Shown here piece by piece: positions 20,401-31,576 of a stretch of 64,000 nt of DNA. The notes beneath the pieces were generated by a model. The model was not told the origin of the DNA, did no database searches, and saw only the letters and a list, made by a program, of their open reading frames with translations. The stretch comes from Salminus brasiliensis (lineage: Eukaryota > Chordata > Actinopteri > Characiformes > Bryconidae): contig NC_132888.1 in NCBI RefSeq assembly GCF_030463535.1, forward strand, positions 5,324,081 to 5,388,080. Direction: 5' to 3'. Position numbers and translations under genes: made by a program. How positions within the stretch are numbered: the first letter of the stretch is position 1; every line of letters starts with the position of its first letter.

Positions 20401-21589
20401 CTTCAAAGGAACCACCGCTCAGTGTTGTCCAAAAGATGGCAAAATGAATTAATATAACATATGTCCATGAAGATCTTTAAGAGTGCCCAGTTTCGAAAAT
20501 ATGAATGATTCTTGGAGCATTTCTTCCAAAATGTTTTCTGTTCAGGAATTTGAGCAAGCTTTGTAAGTTGATGGCCAAAAAGCATTCTAGATTTCATCTG
20601 CCCAATGTCTTCATTGCTCCAAAACAAACTGCCGCTATTAGGCATATATATAGTACTGTAGCAGACCATTAAGAAGTTAAGTGGTTCATCACATGCTGTA
20701 TGTCTTTAAATAGCAACAAATTAGATTTGATCCTGATATATAATTCAACGCAGGGAAAAGAAGACTTAGAGTAATCCCAGTAGAGCTGTGTTGTATTCTT
20801 CTCATTTTAATATTATTATGCCAACAATCTCTACATATACTTTAAAATAATGCTATAATAATAATTTTTAAAAAGCTTTAACTGTTTTTTTTTAACGCCA
20901 CAGAAGATTCTCCTTTGGTTCAATGAAGAACCATGTTTGCAACAGAGAAGTGTAAGTGTGAAGATCCTTATAAGGGTCTGAAGAACCTTCACTTGATGTA
21001 AAGGCTCTTTACCGATTTAAAGCTTATACACTCACATGTATTTTACCAAAACACTTTATTACACCTAAAGAGGTTCCTCTATCGCAAAGATCAAATAAAC
21101 ACCTAAAGTAACTTTAGTCCTAAGAGTACCAGCCTTGTATGCAGGCCTGCAGAAAAGAAGTGTTTGTTGAGATGGGAGATTATTATAGTTACATATAGTT
21201 ATTATAAGTTAGCCAAACTTGTCCATTTGATTAAAATGTTCCTTTATTACAATTTTCTACCAATATTATTCACAGTAGTTTGAAATCATGATCTATATTC
21301 CTTAAAAAAGATAAGAGTTTATTTAAAAAGATTTTTCATAGGCCAAATAGGGAGAATGCTTATGGTTACTTTTTGAATTGTTTTTTTTTTAATAGTAAAG
21401 ATGTCTCACAATATTCAATGACTGCAATAAGTAGTATAACTTTACTTGTAGATGCTTCATAGCTGCTCATTTTAAAAACTAATATTCAACTAAATATGTA
21501 TTAAATGCCACTAAATTCTACATTGAATGTAAATTTCTGTCTATTGAATGTAACTCTGCCCCTAATCCTAAACCTAAACTTTATATTTT

Positions 21590-21985
21590 ACATTTGCATT
21601 TACATATAATGCATTTAGCAGACACATTTATCCAAAGCAACTTACAAAAGTGCTTCACTGCTTACTCTTAAATATCGTTAGCTAGTTTGTATCAGCTAGT
21701 ACTCTCGGAAGAGGAAGGTGTTCAGTCTGTGTTCAGACACCCAGGGTTGGTCCAAAAGCCTGCATGCTTGTCTTCGTGGATTTTAAGGGGTGGCAGGTCA
21801 AACCAAGCCATACTTGATGCTCAAAGGGCTCTTGGTTTTGATGATCAGGGCTGGTCCATTCTTGGCCTTGTAGGCCAACATCAGGGTTTTGAATCTGATG
21901 CAGGCAGCTACAGGAAGCCAGTGAAGATGCAGTAAAGGAGTTACATGGCTGTAATTAGAAACGTTGGAAACAACCTGTAAACTTT
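21590..21985 (-). mobile_element. L2-clade LINE, 3' fragment
   Basis: Reverse complement of the L2 3' end: tail with GCATTTAGCAGACACATTTATC, then the region coding for LHWLPVAACIRFKTLMLAYKAK in frame. 5'-truncated just past the TPLLH block. Confidence 0.78.
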
Positions 21986-23180
21986 TGCTGGATGATCTCA
22001 TTAATTTGGAGAATTAGAACTCACCTCAGGTTTTGAGCTCAAAGTGGGTACTGCTGGTGGAAATGCTGTAATATCAGCAGTTTAGTAGGACCAAATCAAT
22101 CTGTTCATTCATTTTTCTGTTAAAGATGACCCACAGAATTAACAACATGGCAAAATTAGATGCACGTCCCTCTGAAAACCTATCAGGAACATGTATATGT
22201 CATGAGAGAGACGCAGCCAAGAAAGTACATACTAAATGAAAGGAAGAAGGCAAAGTCCTTTTGTGTGATCACTAACCTGCAGTATGAAACTAAAACTAAC
22301 CAGATCAAATGTATACAATGTAAAAAAAAAAAAAGAACTTTGGAACTTTATGAATTTGGGACTTTAGGGAGTAAAAACATCATTGGTCTCATTTAAATAT
22401 ACTTAAACCCCACTTTTTTAAGAAGGCCTGTTGGTACTACATCAAAGACAGCCTACATTAACACCATTTTGACCTGAGGGTGGAGATACAGTTGGCCATA
22501 ATTATTTTACAAACAGTAACAAGCTTTTGAACATAACATATTAATGTCAGTGGCCTTTATTTTTCATCAATCACCATTAAACCACCAGATATGTGCCAGG
22601 TTCCACTTTATCTGTTTAATTGTTTGTGTCTGTACACCAATTAGCCAGGGTCACTTTTATTTTGCTCTTTATTACTGCAAAGGTTCAGATTGTCTGATCA
22701 AATTCAAGGCATGGTAGAATAATGTACCTGTCAGAAAAGATAATGATGTGCGCATGTGTGTGTTTGTGTTTTTCAAGAGCTATGTTAAGATGTCTCAGAA
22801 GAGAAGGCCAAAGTAGTCTGTGTACTCCACAAGAGTGGCCTCAGGGGTTTTCACTTTTAATGACTGATAAACATGTAACTAATGAAGACTAGAGGGAGCC
22901 ACACTAATTAAGAAACTGTTTGTGTTCCTGACAGAGTGACAGTGTCATGTTTTTAAGTTAAATCCCTTGCCTCTCATTTGCCAGAGGCATTGAGTCATAC
23001 AGTGAGTTTCCAGAGGGATTATATGCCACATGATGTAGAGGCCTAACATCCTATAGTTCTAAAAGTATAGAGAGAAACTTTTTGTATTTTGATGTCACTT
23101 CACAATAGCATAGTTTTAAACAAATTATTACACATGATTAACTTAATAATCTTAATGATAATTTTATATTTTATCAGACT

Positions 23181-23285
23181 GGCATGGTGGTGTAGCAGGT
23201 AGTGGTGTGTTGGTGTGGTGTTTGGGCTCTGGACCTGCCGCAACCCTGACCAGAAAGAAGATGGATGACTGGATGGACATGTTAT
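23181..23285 (+). mobile_element. SINE-like fragment
   Basis: GCATGGTGGTGTAGCAGGTA followed about 60 bp later by ACCCTGACCAG and GGATGACTGGATGGA, the order seen in a common tRNA-derived fish SINE. A related tail fragment is visible near 32625-32720. Confidence 0.5.
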
Positions 23286-24369
23286 ACTTTGTTTAAAGGA
23301 GGCAATAAAACAATGGTTAAATTAATTCCACTACAAAATACTTAATTGTACAGTTTTCCAGCTCCCTTTTCATCTGCCACAAGGGTAAACTATTTAATGA
23401 CAACACATTCCTAATTCACAGCATAGGGAATATATTTAATTTCATTAGATTATTAGCTGACTTAGCCTAAAGGGAATAATAAAATAAAACTCATTACTCA
23501 TTAGCCCATTGGGGGAGACTGGTGGAACTACTGCACCAGTGCATAAGACTCTGAGTTTGTCTAGATTAATACTGCACATCAACACAGTACTTACTCAGTA
23601 AGATTCACAATAATGTGAATAAGCACCCCAGATTTTTAGACATTTTACCGTAGTTTGTCTAATTAGTCCTTCATTTCTTCATTCAAGTAAATTACTGATG
23701 GAACTGAACAAACCCATATAGTATCTGGAGTTCACAGGTGGCCATTGGTTTAAAAAAAAAAAAAAGATAAAGCATGATGCCATTTATGCATGAACCCGGA
23801 GTATACATAACAGACAACATAGAATCCAAACTGGCTTGACATCCATGCTACAGCATTGTAGTTGCATTATTCATTTAATTGCACTGTAATATAGATGCAA
23901 TGTACAACAGATATACAGTGCAATACATATACAATGTAATATTATTTACCATGCCATTAGTTTCCTTCAATTTCACAGCTTAGACATTTTTAGAGCTTCA
24001 GTGCTTGGTAATTACAGATAATGGAGATTTGTTGCTAATTAGTATAATTTTCATATTTTAGCTTTATAGCATCACTTGCTTTTTAATCTTGAAACTTTAT
24101 CCACTTTGCACATTTTGTATTTTACACTTGACAACTCATCCCTCCTATTTGTATTTATATACATGTGTTATTCTTGCTGTAAATATTTTTATACTTTCCT
24201 TAATTTAGGTTATTTTATTGTATCTTCTTTGTTAATTTAACTGTGTGTCAGTGTTTGTATACAAAGATGTTAGTATGCATATGGGTATATGTTTTCATAA
24301 AAAGGAGCTAAAAACTGAAAGGGTTAAAACATGAATCATGTGACATCAACAGGGGAAGTCCTGTATGAG

Positions 24370-24376
24370 TATAAAG
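24370..24376 (+). promoter_or_regulatory. TATA box of OR at 24721
   Basis: TATAAAG about 47 bp before a strong splice donor (24417). It fits a short first exon of a two-exon OR transcript. Confidence 0.5.
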
Positions 24377-24416
24377 TATGGTTTAAGTTTCACTGTCAGT
24401 GATATCTTTACCAGAG

Positions 24417-24674
24417 GTAGGTAGATGTAACATTCCTTTTAGAAGAACTGATTCTACCCTATAAAAAAATGTAATCTTATAATCTTCTAAGGTCTTAAGC
24501 TGCAACATATTCACTGAAGTTGTAAACTACACAGAAGCAATTTAATTTTTTTCAGATTTCCATTGGACTGCTTGCATAGATTGAGTGAGAATTTTGCTGT
24601 TGTTTAGTAACATAAAGAACTTCACCAGATTCTTTGTCAGAAGTAAAATTAATATGTGGTTCCTTTTCCTTCAG
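24417..24674 (+). other. predicted 5'UTR intron
   Basis: Donor CCAGAG|GTAGGT and acceptor TTCCTTTTCCTTCAG, 258 bp, ending 46 bp before the start codon. Inferred from splice consensus only. Confidence 0.5.
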
Positions 24675-24720
24675 GCATATCAACTCTGTTCCTCCTGATG
24701 TTCCTCTGCTCTTGATCACC

Positions 24721-25698
24721 ATGCCTGAAGGGAACATTACCTCTGTGAAGAATTTTGTAATTGTAGGCTTTCCTGGGCTTCAGCCTAAATACTATGGCCT
24801 GGTATCTGTGGTTATGTTCTTTGTATATGTGTGCACTTTGCTGGGGAATGGACTTTTTCTTCTATTATTTGCAAGTGAAAAGAGACTTCGGAAACCCATG
24901 TATTATATTATTATAAATCTTGTTGCATGTGATGTACTGTTTAGCACCACTACTTTACCAAAGATTATTGCTAGGTATTGGTTTAATGATGGATTCATCT
25001 CATTCACAAGTTGCTTCATTCAGATGTACTTTGTGCACCTGTTTAGCTTAGTTAATGGATTTACACTAGCGATAATGGCCTTTGATAGATATGTGGCAAT
25101 TTGCAATCCCCTCAGATATGCTAATATTATCAAAGACTCTACTATCATGATTTTATGCATGGTTTCTTGGCTACTGGCACAGCCATGTGTCTTAATGTTG
25201 GTAATCAGAGCATATCCTCTTCCTTACTGTGCTGCTAATACAATTGTCCAGTGCTACTGTGATCATGTAGCTATCACAAAGCTTGCATGCACTGACAGGA
25301 CACCTTATGGGTTTCCAGCTTTTGTTTTCGCAATGGTTTTGCTGATAACCCCGCTGACTTTTATTTTGTTTTCCTATTCCTCCATTATGATAGCAGTTAT
25401 TCAAATCTCTACCAATCAAGGGCGCCTGAAGGCCCTCTCTACCTGCAGTTCTCAGCTCATCATAATAGCCCTTTTCTTTTTACCCAGGTGTTTTAATTAT
25501 ATGTATCCCTATGTTGGCATCAGCTTTAATCCTGACATACAAATACTGATTATTATGTTGTATGGCCTGCTGCCACCCATGATTAATCCACTTATCTACT
25601 GTTTAAGAGCAAAAGAAGTGAAAGAAATCTTATTTAAGAGTTTAGAAAGGTCATGTCTTTCTATTAAGAAAAAAAATGTGTCTACTATATGCAACTGA
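24721..25698 (+). CDS. odorant receptor
   Basis: Intact 325-residue OR, first gene of the plus-strand block. Landmarks: sequon NIT (5-7), GN at 42-43 in TM1, LVACDVLFSTTTLPKIIARYWF for TM2/ECL1, Cys98, [15 protein letters not shown] with a complete DRY (122-124), ECL2 cysteines 170/178/180/190, SY 218-219, KALSTCSSQLIIIALFFLPR for TM6 and NPLIYCLRAKEV (289-300). The C-tail is long and basic (SIKKKNV). The reading frame is open upstream to 24634 without an ATG, and a splice acceptor falls inside that extension, so the ATG at 24721 is the start. AATAAA at 25798-25803 is the likely polyadenylation signal. Confidence 0.96.
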   Translation: MPEGNITSVKNFVIVGFPGLQPKYYGLVSVVMFFVYVCTLLGNGLFLLLFASEKRLRKPMYYIIINLVACDVLFSTTTLPKIIARYWFNDGFISFTSCFIQMYFVHLFSLVNGFTLAIMAFDRYVAICNPLRYANIIKDSTIMILCMVSWLLAQPCVLMLVIRAYPLPYCAANTIVQCYCDHVAITKLACTDRTPYGFPAFVFAMVLLITPLTFILFSYSSIMIAVIQISTNQGRLKALSTCSSQLIIIALFFLPRCFNYMYPYVGISFNPDIQILIIMLYGLLPPMINPLIYCLRAKEVKEILFKSLERSCLSIKKKNVSTICN

Positions 25699-27325
25699 TT
25701 CACAAAAATTCCTGTGTTGCAGTGAGATTTGTGGACAATGATTGCCAGTGGAATTACATACCTAACTATGTAAGCTTGAAAACTGCAGTGTCTTGAAAAT
25801 AAAGTTTGGGAGTAGTCTAAGAGTTGTTTATATTTATCTTCATGTACACCTACACTGAAGTGCCTCACCCCTTAACGTCTTTGACCCCTTATTTTCAGAT
25901 GGTATGTCTTTTACTTAAGTCTTGCTCTTCATCTTATTGCTATTCATCTTATCAACTTATTTGTAATCAAAATAATCCCAATAATTATTTAATGATGCCA
26001 ATGTGTGTTTACATTCCAAAAAAAAACTACTATAAACCACTCAAGAGTGTAGAACAATGATATTTCTAGGGTCAGGCCATAAAAGGAGTCCACCCAAGTT
26101 ATTAAAACATTCAAGAGGTCAAAAGGCAAATTTGAGATGTCTCACTTTTAATCCTGGTAGTCCAGATCTTTAGACCTCTACTGGTGAACTACTGGTGAAC
26201 TAGTCCTTTCCACTCATAATGAATTTGCACTAGATTTAGATGTAACTGTAGAATGAATGAAGATGCACCTTTCGGTGCTTTATTGATAGACTGTTATACA
26301 CAAAGCTACACTACAGAGCTGCCTGAAGGCAGGAATACCCCCTGGACAGGGTGATAATCCATCATCACCATGTGTGTTATTGCAAGGTCCATGTCAGTGG
26401 TGGGACTGTGGAGGCTGATGGGGTCCTACTCTAAGGTCTGGCTCACCACAAAATGAAACTTGTACATGGTTTTGTCATGGTGTTATGGTCCTCAAACAAT
26501 CAAAAAGAAGTTAGTACTGCCCAGGAAGTGTTGGAACAAACTGATTGATGTACGCTGCAGAAATTTGCTACCATGGCTTGGATGACCTTTTTTAACTTAA
26601 TTTCTCCAGTTTAACAAATAATTGGTTCTCCAGGAGCAACATGGGAAAATGTGTTCGCCAATGGTCTTGCTGTCGATCAAAATGACATCAGTACAGACTA
26701 ACATGTAGTGGTCATTTTCCTCTCTTAGGATCTTTTGATGTATCATTAGAAGGTGGCCACAGTGTTCATCAAACCAAAGTGCATGTCTGGATATTTATAA
26801 TAGCTTAAAAGGAATGATTAGAGCCATGTCACTCGACTCTTTCTCCAAATTTAACAAGGTTACAAGATACAAAGAAGAACCCTTCTGGAACCACATAAAC
26901 TTGAGTGAGAGGGCCTGCTGATATGGGTCTTCAGATTTTTACATTTGAAACCAAAAGGGCAAAGATGACTCGACATGTAGGGAAGTTATAGCAGTGAGGG
27001 GGTCTAGGGCTATTGCTGAAGATCTGTTGGAGTTGTTTTGGTACGGTACTGGTACACTGTATGATTAATTTAGCTACTATGCTAGACTGTGTACTGTGAT
27101 ACTCTTATTATGTTAGATAAGAAGAGTATCTCCTAATTTGCATAGCAGAAATCCAAGAGAATCACAAAATGCATCCTATGAGGTTTAACTATCCAAACAG
27201 AAATGTAAAAAATTGCAAACAGTAATCATAGACATATTATGTCATACATTAAGTCTCTGGAGCCATTGTGGAACAGTTATTGTGGAACATTTTCCCCCTC
27301 CTGGTCATGTGAGATATCTGAAAAA
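25699..27325. other. intergenic with degenerate Gypsy remnant
   Basis: Polyadenylation signal for the upstream OR at 25798. 26450-27010 is a decayed retroelement, listed separately. The rest is AT-rich with no gene. Confidence 0.5.
26450..27010 (-). pseudogene. degenerate Ty3/Gypsy reverse transcriptase
   Basis: On the minus strand, in order and in shifting frames: FGLMNTVATF (26748-26778; family norm PFGLMNAPATF), a DVILIDSKTIGEH block (norm DDILIYS...EH), LLENQLFVKLEKL, and QHFLGSTNFF (norm QRFLGFANFY). Many stops and frameshifts; the active-site second Asp is lost. An old insertion, with no LTR recognised. Confidence 0.6.
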
Positions 27326-27333
27326 TATATAAA
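27326..27333 (+). promoter_or_regulatory. TATA box of OR at 27565
   Basis: TATATAAA about 58 bp before a splice donor. The preceding 80 bp (AAGTCTCTGGAGC, then GGTCATGTGA) is shared with the promoter at 30371. Confidence 0.55.
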
Positions 27334-27390
27334 TGACTCGACCCCCGAGCATACCAGTTCTGAATGTATGATGTTTGTTCTGTAATGCAG

Positions 27391-27553
27391 GTAACAACGG
27401 ATCAAATAATGTCTGGCAACATTTTTATTACTGCCATGCATTACATTGTTTAATGGTATGTTGTTTTATGTTTCATAGTATACATACACACAGTGTACAT
27501 TTTATTCCATGCTGTTGACTTATGTCTGTGTTAATTTTGTTTTTCATTTTAAG
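27391..27553 (+). other. predicted 5'UTR intron
   Basis: Donor GTAATGCAG|GTAACA, acceptor TTGTTTTTCATTTTAAG, 163 bp, ending 11 bp before the ATG. The layout is the same in the paralogue (30448-30611), which supports it. Confidence 0.6.
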
Positions 27554-27564
27554 GACATTAAGGC

Positions 27565-28518
27565 ATGATGTCAGGGGGAAACGTGACCTTTGTGAAGGAC
27601 TTTTTTATTGTTGGTTTTCCTGGACTTCACCCAAGCTACTATGGCTTGGTGTCTGCAGCTATGTTTGTGGTTTATCTGTGCATCTCAATAGGAAATGGAA
27701 TTTTTCTTTTCTTGTTTGCAACTGAGAAAAGTCTACACAAACCTGTGTATTATTGTTTTTTAAGTCTTGTCATATCTGATATATTGTTCAGCACAAGCAC
27801 ATTGCCAAAGGCTATAGCCAGATACTGGTTCCAAGCTGGGAGCATTTCATTTTTAGGTTGTTTTGTTCAGATGTTTCTTGTGCATTATTTGGGTACAGTC
27901 AATTCATTTATAATGGCACTGATGTCCATAGATCGATATGTAGCCGTTTGTAACCCACTTCGCTACCACACCATCATGACAAATAGAAATGTACTCATTC
28001 TAAGCCTGGTGGCCTGGGTTCTGGCTTATCCCAGCAATCTATCAATGGCCATTCGAGCTTTCCCTCTCCCTTACTGTGGAGCCAACACCATTTTACATTG
28101 CTATTGTGACCACATATCAATTACACGGCTTGCATGCACCGATAGGGCTCCGTATTCTTTACCAGCCTTTGCTTTTGCAATGGTAGTGTTGCTAGGACCT
28201 CTTGCCATCATTATCTTCTCCTATTGCTGCATTGTTGTAGAAGTCATGCGTATCTCAAGCACTGGAGGGCGATTTAAAACTCTCTCCACTTGCACTTCTC
28301 AGCTCATCATTATCTCTCTATACTTTTTACCCAGGTGTTTTAATTATTTGGCAGCCAATATTGGCATCACTTTTAATACTGATTTGCAAATAACTATTGT
28401 CATAATGTATAGCATGCTGCCTCCCATGATCAACCCACTAATCTATTGTTTAAGAACGCAAGAGATAAAAAAGATTTTGATAAGAAAATCCCAAAGTAAC
28501 AAAGTTAGCTTTCCATGA
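27565..28518 (+). CDS. odorant receptor
   Basis: Intact 317-residue OR; close paralogue of 30623-31576. Landmarks: sequon NVT (6-8), GN 43-44, SLVISDILFSTSTLPKAIARYWF, Cys99, MSIDRYVAVCNPLRY with DRY at 123-125, ECL2 cysteines 171/179/181/191, SY 219-220, KTLSTCTSQLIIISLYFLPR, NPLIYCLRTQEIKK (290-). Two ATGs stand in tandem (27565, 27568), and either gives a normal N-terminus. AATAAA at 28527-28532 lies 9 bp past the stop, unusually close if it is used. Confidence 0.96.
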   Translation: MMSGGNVTFVKDFFIVGFPGLHPSYYGLVSAAMFVVYLCISIGNGIFLFLFATEKSLHKPVYYCFLSLVISDILFSTSTLPKAIARYWFQAGSISFLGCFVQMFLVHYLGTVNSFIMALMSIDRYVAVCNPLRYHTIMTNRNVLILSLVAWVLAYPSNLSMAIRAFPLPYCGANTILHCYCDHISITRLACTDRAPYSLPAFAFAMVVLLGPLAIIIFSYCCIVVEVMRISSTGGRFKTLSTCTSQLIIISLYFLPRCFNYLAANIGITFNTDLQITIVIMYSMLPPMINPLIYCLRTQEIKKILIRKSQSNKVSFP

Positions 28519-29805
28519 TGTGTATAAATAAACATTTATATTATGAATTGTTTAATTGTATTTCTTTTAGCGAAAGCGTGAAATTCTTAGACCATCTTTA
28601 TGCTTGGTATTGAAATGCAACCTCTTCATTTAGTGTTTGGATGAAAGCAACTTTTGACACCTGATTTCAGAAGGTATGTAGATCCACATTCAGAAATCAC
28701 AGACTGATCCAATGTATGATGTAAAGATCTTTTCATAAACAATTATTGATGTTACTAACCTTATTGCCACTATTTAAACATCAGACATTCTGGATGTTAA
28801 TTTACTCATCATTATACTGTCAATGTTATACAGTGTTTTCATTTTATAGAATGCTTTATGTAATTTAGTTCTCTTTTCTCATGCTCTTTCTCGAACAAAA
28901 CACAGAAGAACAGCCCTCAAGAAGTATAAAGAGATAAAGGATGCTCAGGAGTCCACTTGAATTTTACTGTCTGATCAGCTTGTCTGATCTCTGAAACAAA
29001 TACGGTGCAATGCGTGTCATTTCCTCAGGCCCCATGCAATCATATTCAGGTATTTTTAAAAACATAGGTTCAGGTTCCTAGTTCCAGCAGTGTTTCCTAA
29101 AATCTCTTAAGCCACACTGGAACACAAACATGGACCTAAAACACTTGGGTAAGCAGGCCAGTCCAGCAGAGGGCTCCAACACCTCAGAATATTTGATGTC
29201 ATATTCCCCAAGAAGCAGCATAATAGCTAAAACTAGACCTAAATACAGCTTTGAATACAAGCACATTTTCTAACAATTAAGATTTTTCTTACTGTGTTGA
29301 AACAGCAAGTCTTCATAACTGGATTTCACATGTTTTTTTGTTTGTTTACTTGGTGTGGCAATGCCACACTTACCCTGACTAGGCACAACTGTTGCAATTA
29401 TGTTGCTCTTTTGTAGCTTTTTAATCAAAATTTGAATGCAAGGTGTTTTCTAACAGTGTAATGAAAGAGTAAACTCTGTTAGTTAGTCAGCACAAAGCAT
29501 GTGCAAGTTAACATTGAGATGTAAGCATTTTCAAAAATCAGCGGTTTCCCTGATCGCATGAAATTACAGAAAACTTCTTTTAAAGTTCTTTAAATAAATC
29601 TCCATCCTGCCGAGCATTTTCAAAAATCTCAGTTTGTAGTCACCTGAAATATTGTGTTTGTGTGGATAGAAGCCAAAACAGAGAAATAAAGCCATGATTT
29701 TAAAAAATCCTGATGCATATAGATGGGGCCTCATCCCATATGAGGCCCTCTAACCATTGCTGGCCATTGGACTTCACTTTCTCTAAGACGCGCACTACAA
29801 CCCCA

Positions 29806-29825
29806 CCCCCCCCCCCCCCCCCCCC
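29806..29825. repeat. poly-C tract (20 C)
   Basis: Twenty consecutive C preceded by CCCCA. On the opposite strand this is a G run able to form quadruplexes. It could also be a place where assembly length is unreliable. Confidence 0.9.
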
Positions 29826-30029
29826 GTGTTCAGAAGTGGCCTAGCCCTGGACCCAGCTCTTAAATATGTGTTGTGCTTCGTAACAAAAATGGATACTGAC
29901 TCACAGAGCTCTGATCACAATATTCTAAGCATGTTTAAGAATAGTGTGGGAATCAATAGGACAATTACATCTTGAAAATGTTTTTTTTTTTAATGTACAG
30001 AGCACAATTCCGGTAGGATGGTCATGTTA

Positions 30030-30250
30030 AGTCAAGTCAAGTCAAGTGGGTTTTTATAGTCATTTCAACTACATACAGAGTACACAGTGAAACGAAACAA
30101 CGTTCCTCCTGGACCATGGTGCAACATAGACACAGTGCATACAGAACACAAGTGCAACACAGTACAAGTGCAGATAGACAATACAACACAATACAGACAA
30201 AGAATATAAATAATAAATAATATAGTGTATGTTGTGCATCCTTAGAGTTC
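30030..30250. repeat. dispersed fish repeat (unclassified)
   Basis: Starts with three GTCAA repeats, then TTTTTATAGTCATTTCAACT and CAGTGAAACGAAACAACGTT. I know this pattern as a common interspersed repeat of fish genomes but cannot name its class. Confidence 0.5.
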
Positions 30251-30370
30251 AACCATGAAAAAATGTCTCACCCAGCAATCATAAACATAGTGTGTCTTAC
30301 ATTAAGTCTCTGGAGCTATTGTGCAGAATTACTTTTTCCCTCTGGGTCATGTGATGTGTATGTGACAAAA

Positions 30371-30377
30371 TATAAAT
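30371..30377 (+). promoter_or_regulatory. TATA box of OR at 30623
   Basis: TATAAAT, 70 bp before the donor at 30448. It corresponds to the TATA at 27326 within a shared upstream block. Confidence 0.55.
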
Positions 30378-30447
30378 GTATCTACCCAAAGCATGGGCAC
30401 ACATTTTCCTAATGTGTGATCTCAGTTCACACCACTCCGTAATGCAG

Positions 30448-30611
30448 GTAAGGAGGGAGCAAATAATGTCTGGTAATGTTTTATCATGCCACGCAGTTTT
30501 AATAATGTAATCTATCAATAGCAAATTGACAGTTATTCATTCAGTTTCATAGCATGCATTTTATGCCCTAATGTTGGCCTATGTCTGTGTTCTTTTGTTT
30601 TTCATTCTAAG
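30448..30611 (+). other. predicted 5'UTR intron
   Basis: Donor GTAATGCAG|GTAAGG, acceptor TTGTTTTTCATTCTAAG, 164 bp. Size and position are nearly the same as in the paralogue at 27.4 kb. Confidence 0.6.
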
Positions 30612-30622
30612 GACGTTAAGGC

Positions 30623-31576
30623 ATGATGTCAGGGGGAAACGTGACCTTTGTGAAGGACTTTTTTATTGTTGGTTTTCCTGGACTTCACCCAAGCTACTAT
30701 GGCCTGGTATCTGCAGCTATGTTTGTTATTTATCTGTGCATCTTAATAGGTAATGGAATTTTTCTTTTCTTGTTTGCAACTGAGAAAAGTCTACACAAAC
30801 CTGTATATTATTGTTTTTTAAGTCTTGTCATATCTGATATATTGTTCAGCACAAGCACATTGCCAAAGGCTATAGCCAGATACTGGTTCCAAGCTGGGAG
30901 CATTTCATTTTTAGGTTGTTTTGTTCAGATGTATTTTGTGCATTATTTGGGTACAGTCAATTCATTTATAATGGCACTGATGTCCATAGATCGATATGTA
31001 GCCGTTTGTAACCCACTTCGCTACCACACCATCATGACAAATAGAAATGTACTCATTCTAAGCCTGGTGGCCTGGGTTCTGGCTCATCCCAGCACTCTAT
31101 CAATGGCCATTCGAGCTTTCCCTCTCTCTTACTGTGGAGCCAACACCATTTTACATTGCTATTGTGACCACATATCAATTACACGGCTTGCATGCACCGA
31201 TAGGGCTCCGTATTCTTTACCAGCCTTTGCTGTTGCAATGGTAGTGTTGCTGGGATCTCTTGCCATCATTATCTTCTCCTATTGCTGCATTGTTGTAGAA
31301 GTCATGCGTATCTCAAGCACTGGGGGACGACTTAAAACTCTCTCCACTTGCACTTCTCAGCTCATCATTATCTCTCTATACTTTTTACCCAGGTGTTTTA
31401 ATTATTTGGCTACAGTTATTGGTATCATGTTTAATAGTGATTTGCAAATAGCTATTATCTTGTTATACAGCTTGCTACCTCCCATGATCAACCCACTAAT
31501 CTACTGTTTAAGAACACAAGAGATAAAAAAGATTGTATTAAGAAAATTCCAAAGAAGCCAAGTTAGCTGTCACTGA
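30623..31576 (+). CDS. odorant receptor
   Basis: Intact 317-residue OR, tandem paralogue of 27565-28518. The first 100 residues are almost identical. Differences gather at TM3 (QMYFVH for QMFLVH), ECL2 entry (AHPSTLS, FPLSYC), TM5 and TM6-ECL3 (LATVIGIMFNSDLQIAIILLYSLLPP), which are the parts that line the odorant pocket in this family. Landmarks are the same: GN 43-44, Cys99, DRY 123-125, NPLIY 290-294. The TM5 proline of the paralogue (LLGPLAI) is Ser here (LLGSLAI). No clear AATAAA within 100 bp of the stop. Confidence 0.96.
   Translation: MMSGGNVTFVKDFFIVGFPGLHPSYYGLVSAAMFVIYLCILIGNGIFLFLFATEKSLHKPVYYCFLSLVISDILFSTSTLPKAIARYWFQAGSISFLGCFVQMYFVHYLGTVNSFIMALMSIDRYVAVCNPLRYHTIMTNRNVLILSLVAWVLAHPSTLSMAIRAFPLSYCGANTILHCYCDHISITRLACTDRAPYSLPAFAVAMVVLLGSLAIIIFSYCCIVVEVMRISSTGGRLKTLSTCTSQLIIISLYFLPRCFNYLATVIGIMFNSDLQIAIILLYSLLPPMINPLIYCLRTQEIKKIVLRKFQRSQVSCH

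Larger units (their letters stand above)
20401..24369. other. strand-switch spacer between minus and plus OR blocks
   Basis: About 4 kb between the divergent OR blocks. A TATATATA string on the minus strand at 20643-20650 may serve the OR at 19456-20400. 20895-21085 resembles a dispersed fish repeat with GAAGAACC motifs. An L2 fragment and a short SINE-like piece are listed separately. No gene recognised. Confidence 0.5.
28519..30370. other. intergenic with low-complexity and dispersed repeat
   Basis: Contains a poly-C tract (29806-29825) and a dispersed fish repeat (30030-30250), both listed. The upstream promoter region of the next OR starts near 30290. No gene recognised. Confidence 0.5.

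Noticed and set aside
24634-24720. N-terminal extension of the OR at 24721 (similar extensions at 34728, 44362, 49504, 56082)
   Set aside because: The extensions start at non-ATG codons or run through a predicted intron and acceptor. Paralogue alignment places the start at the downstream ATG.
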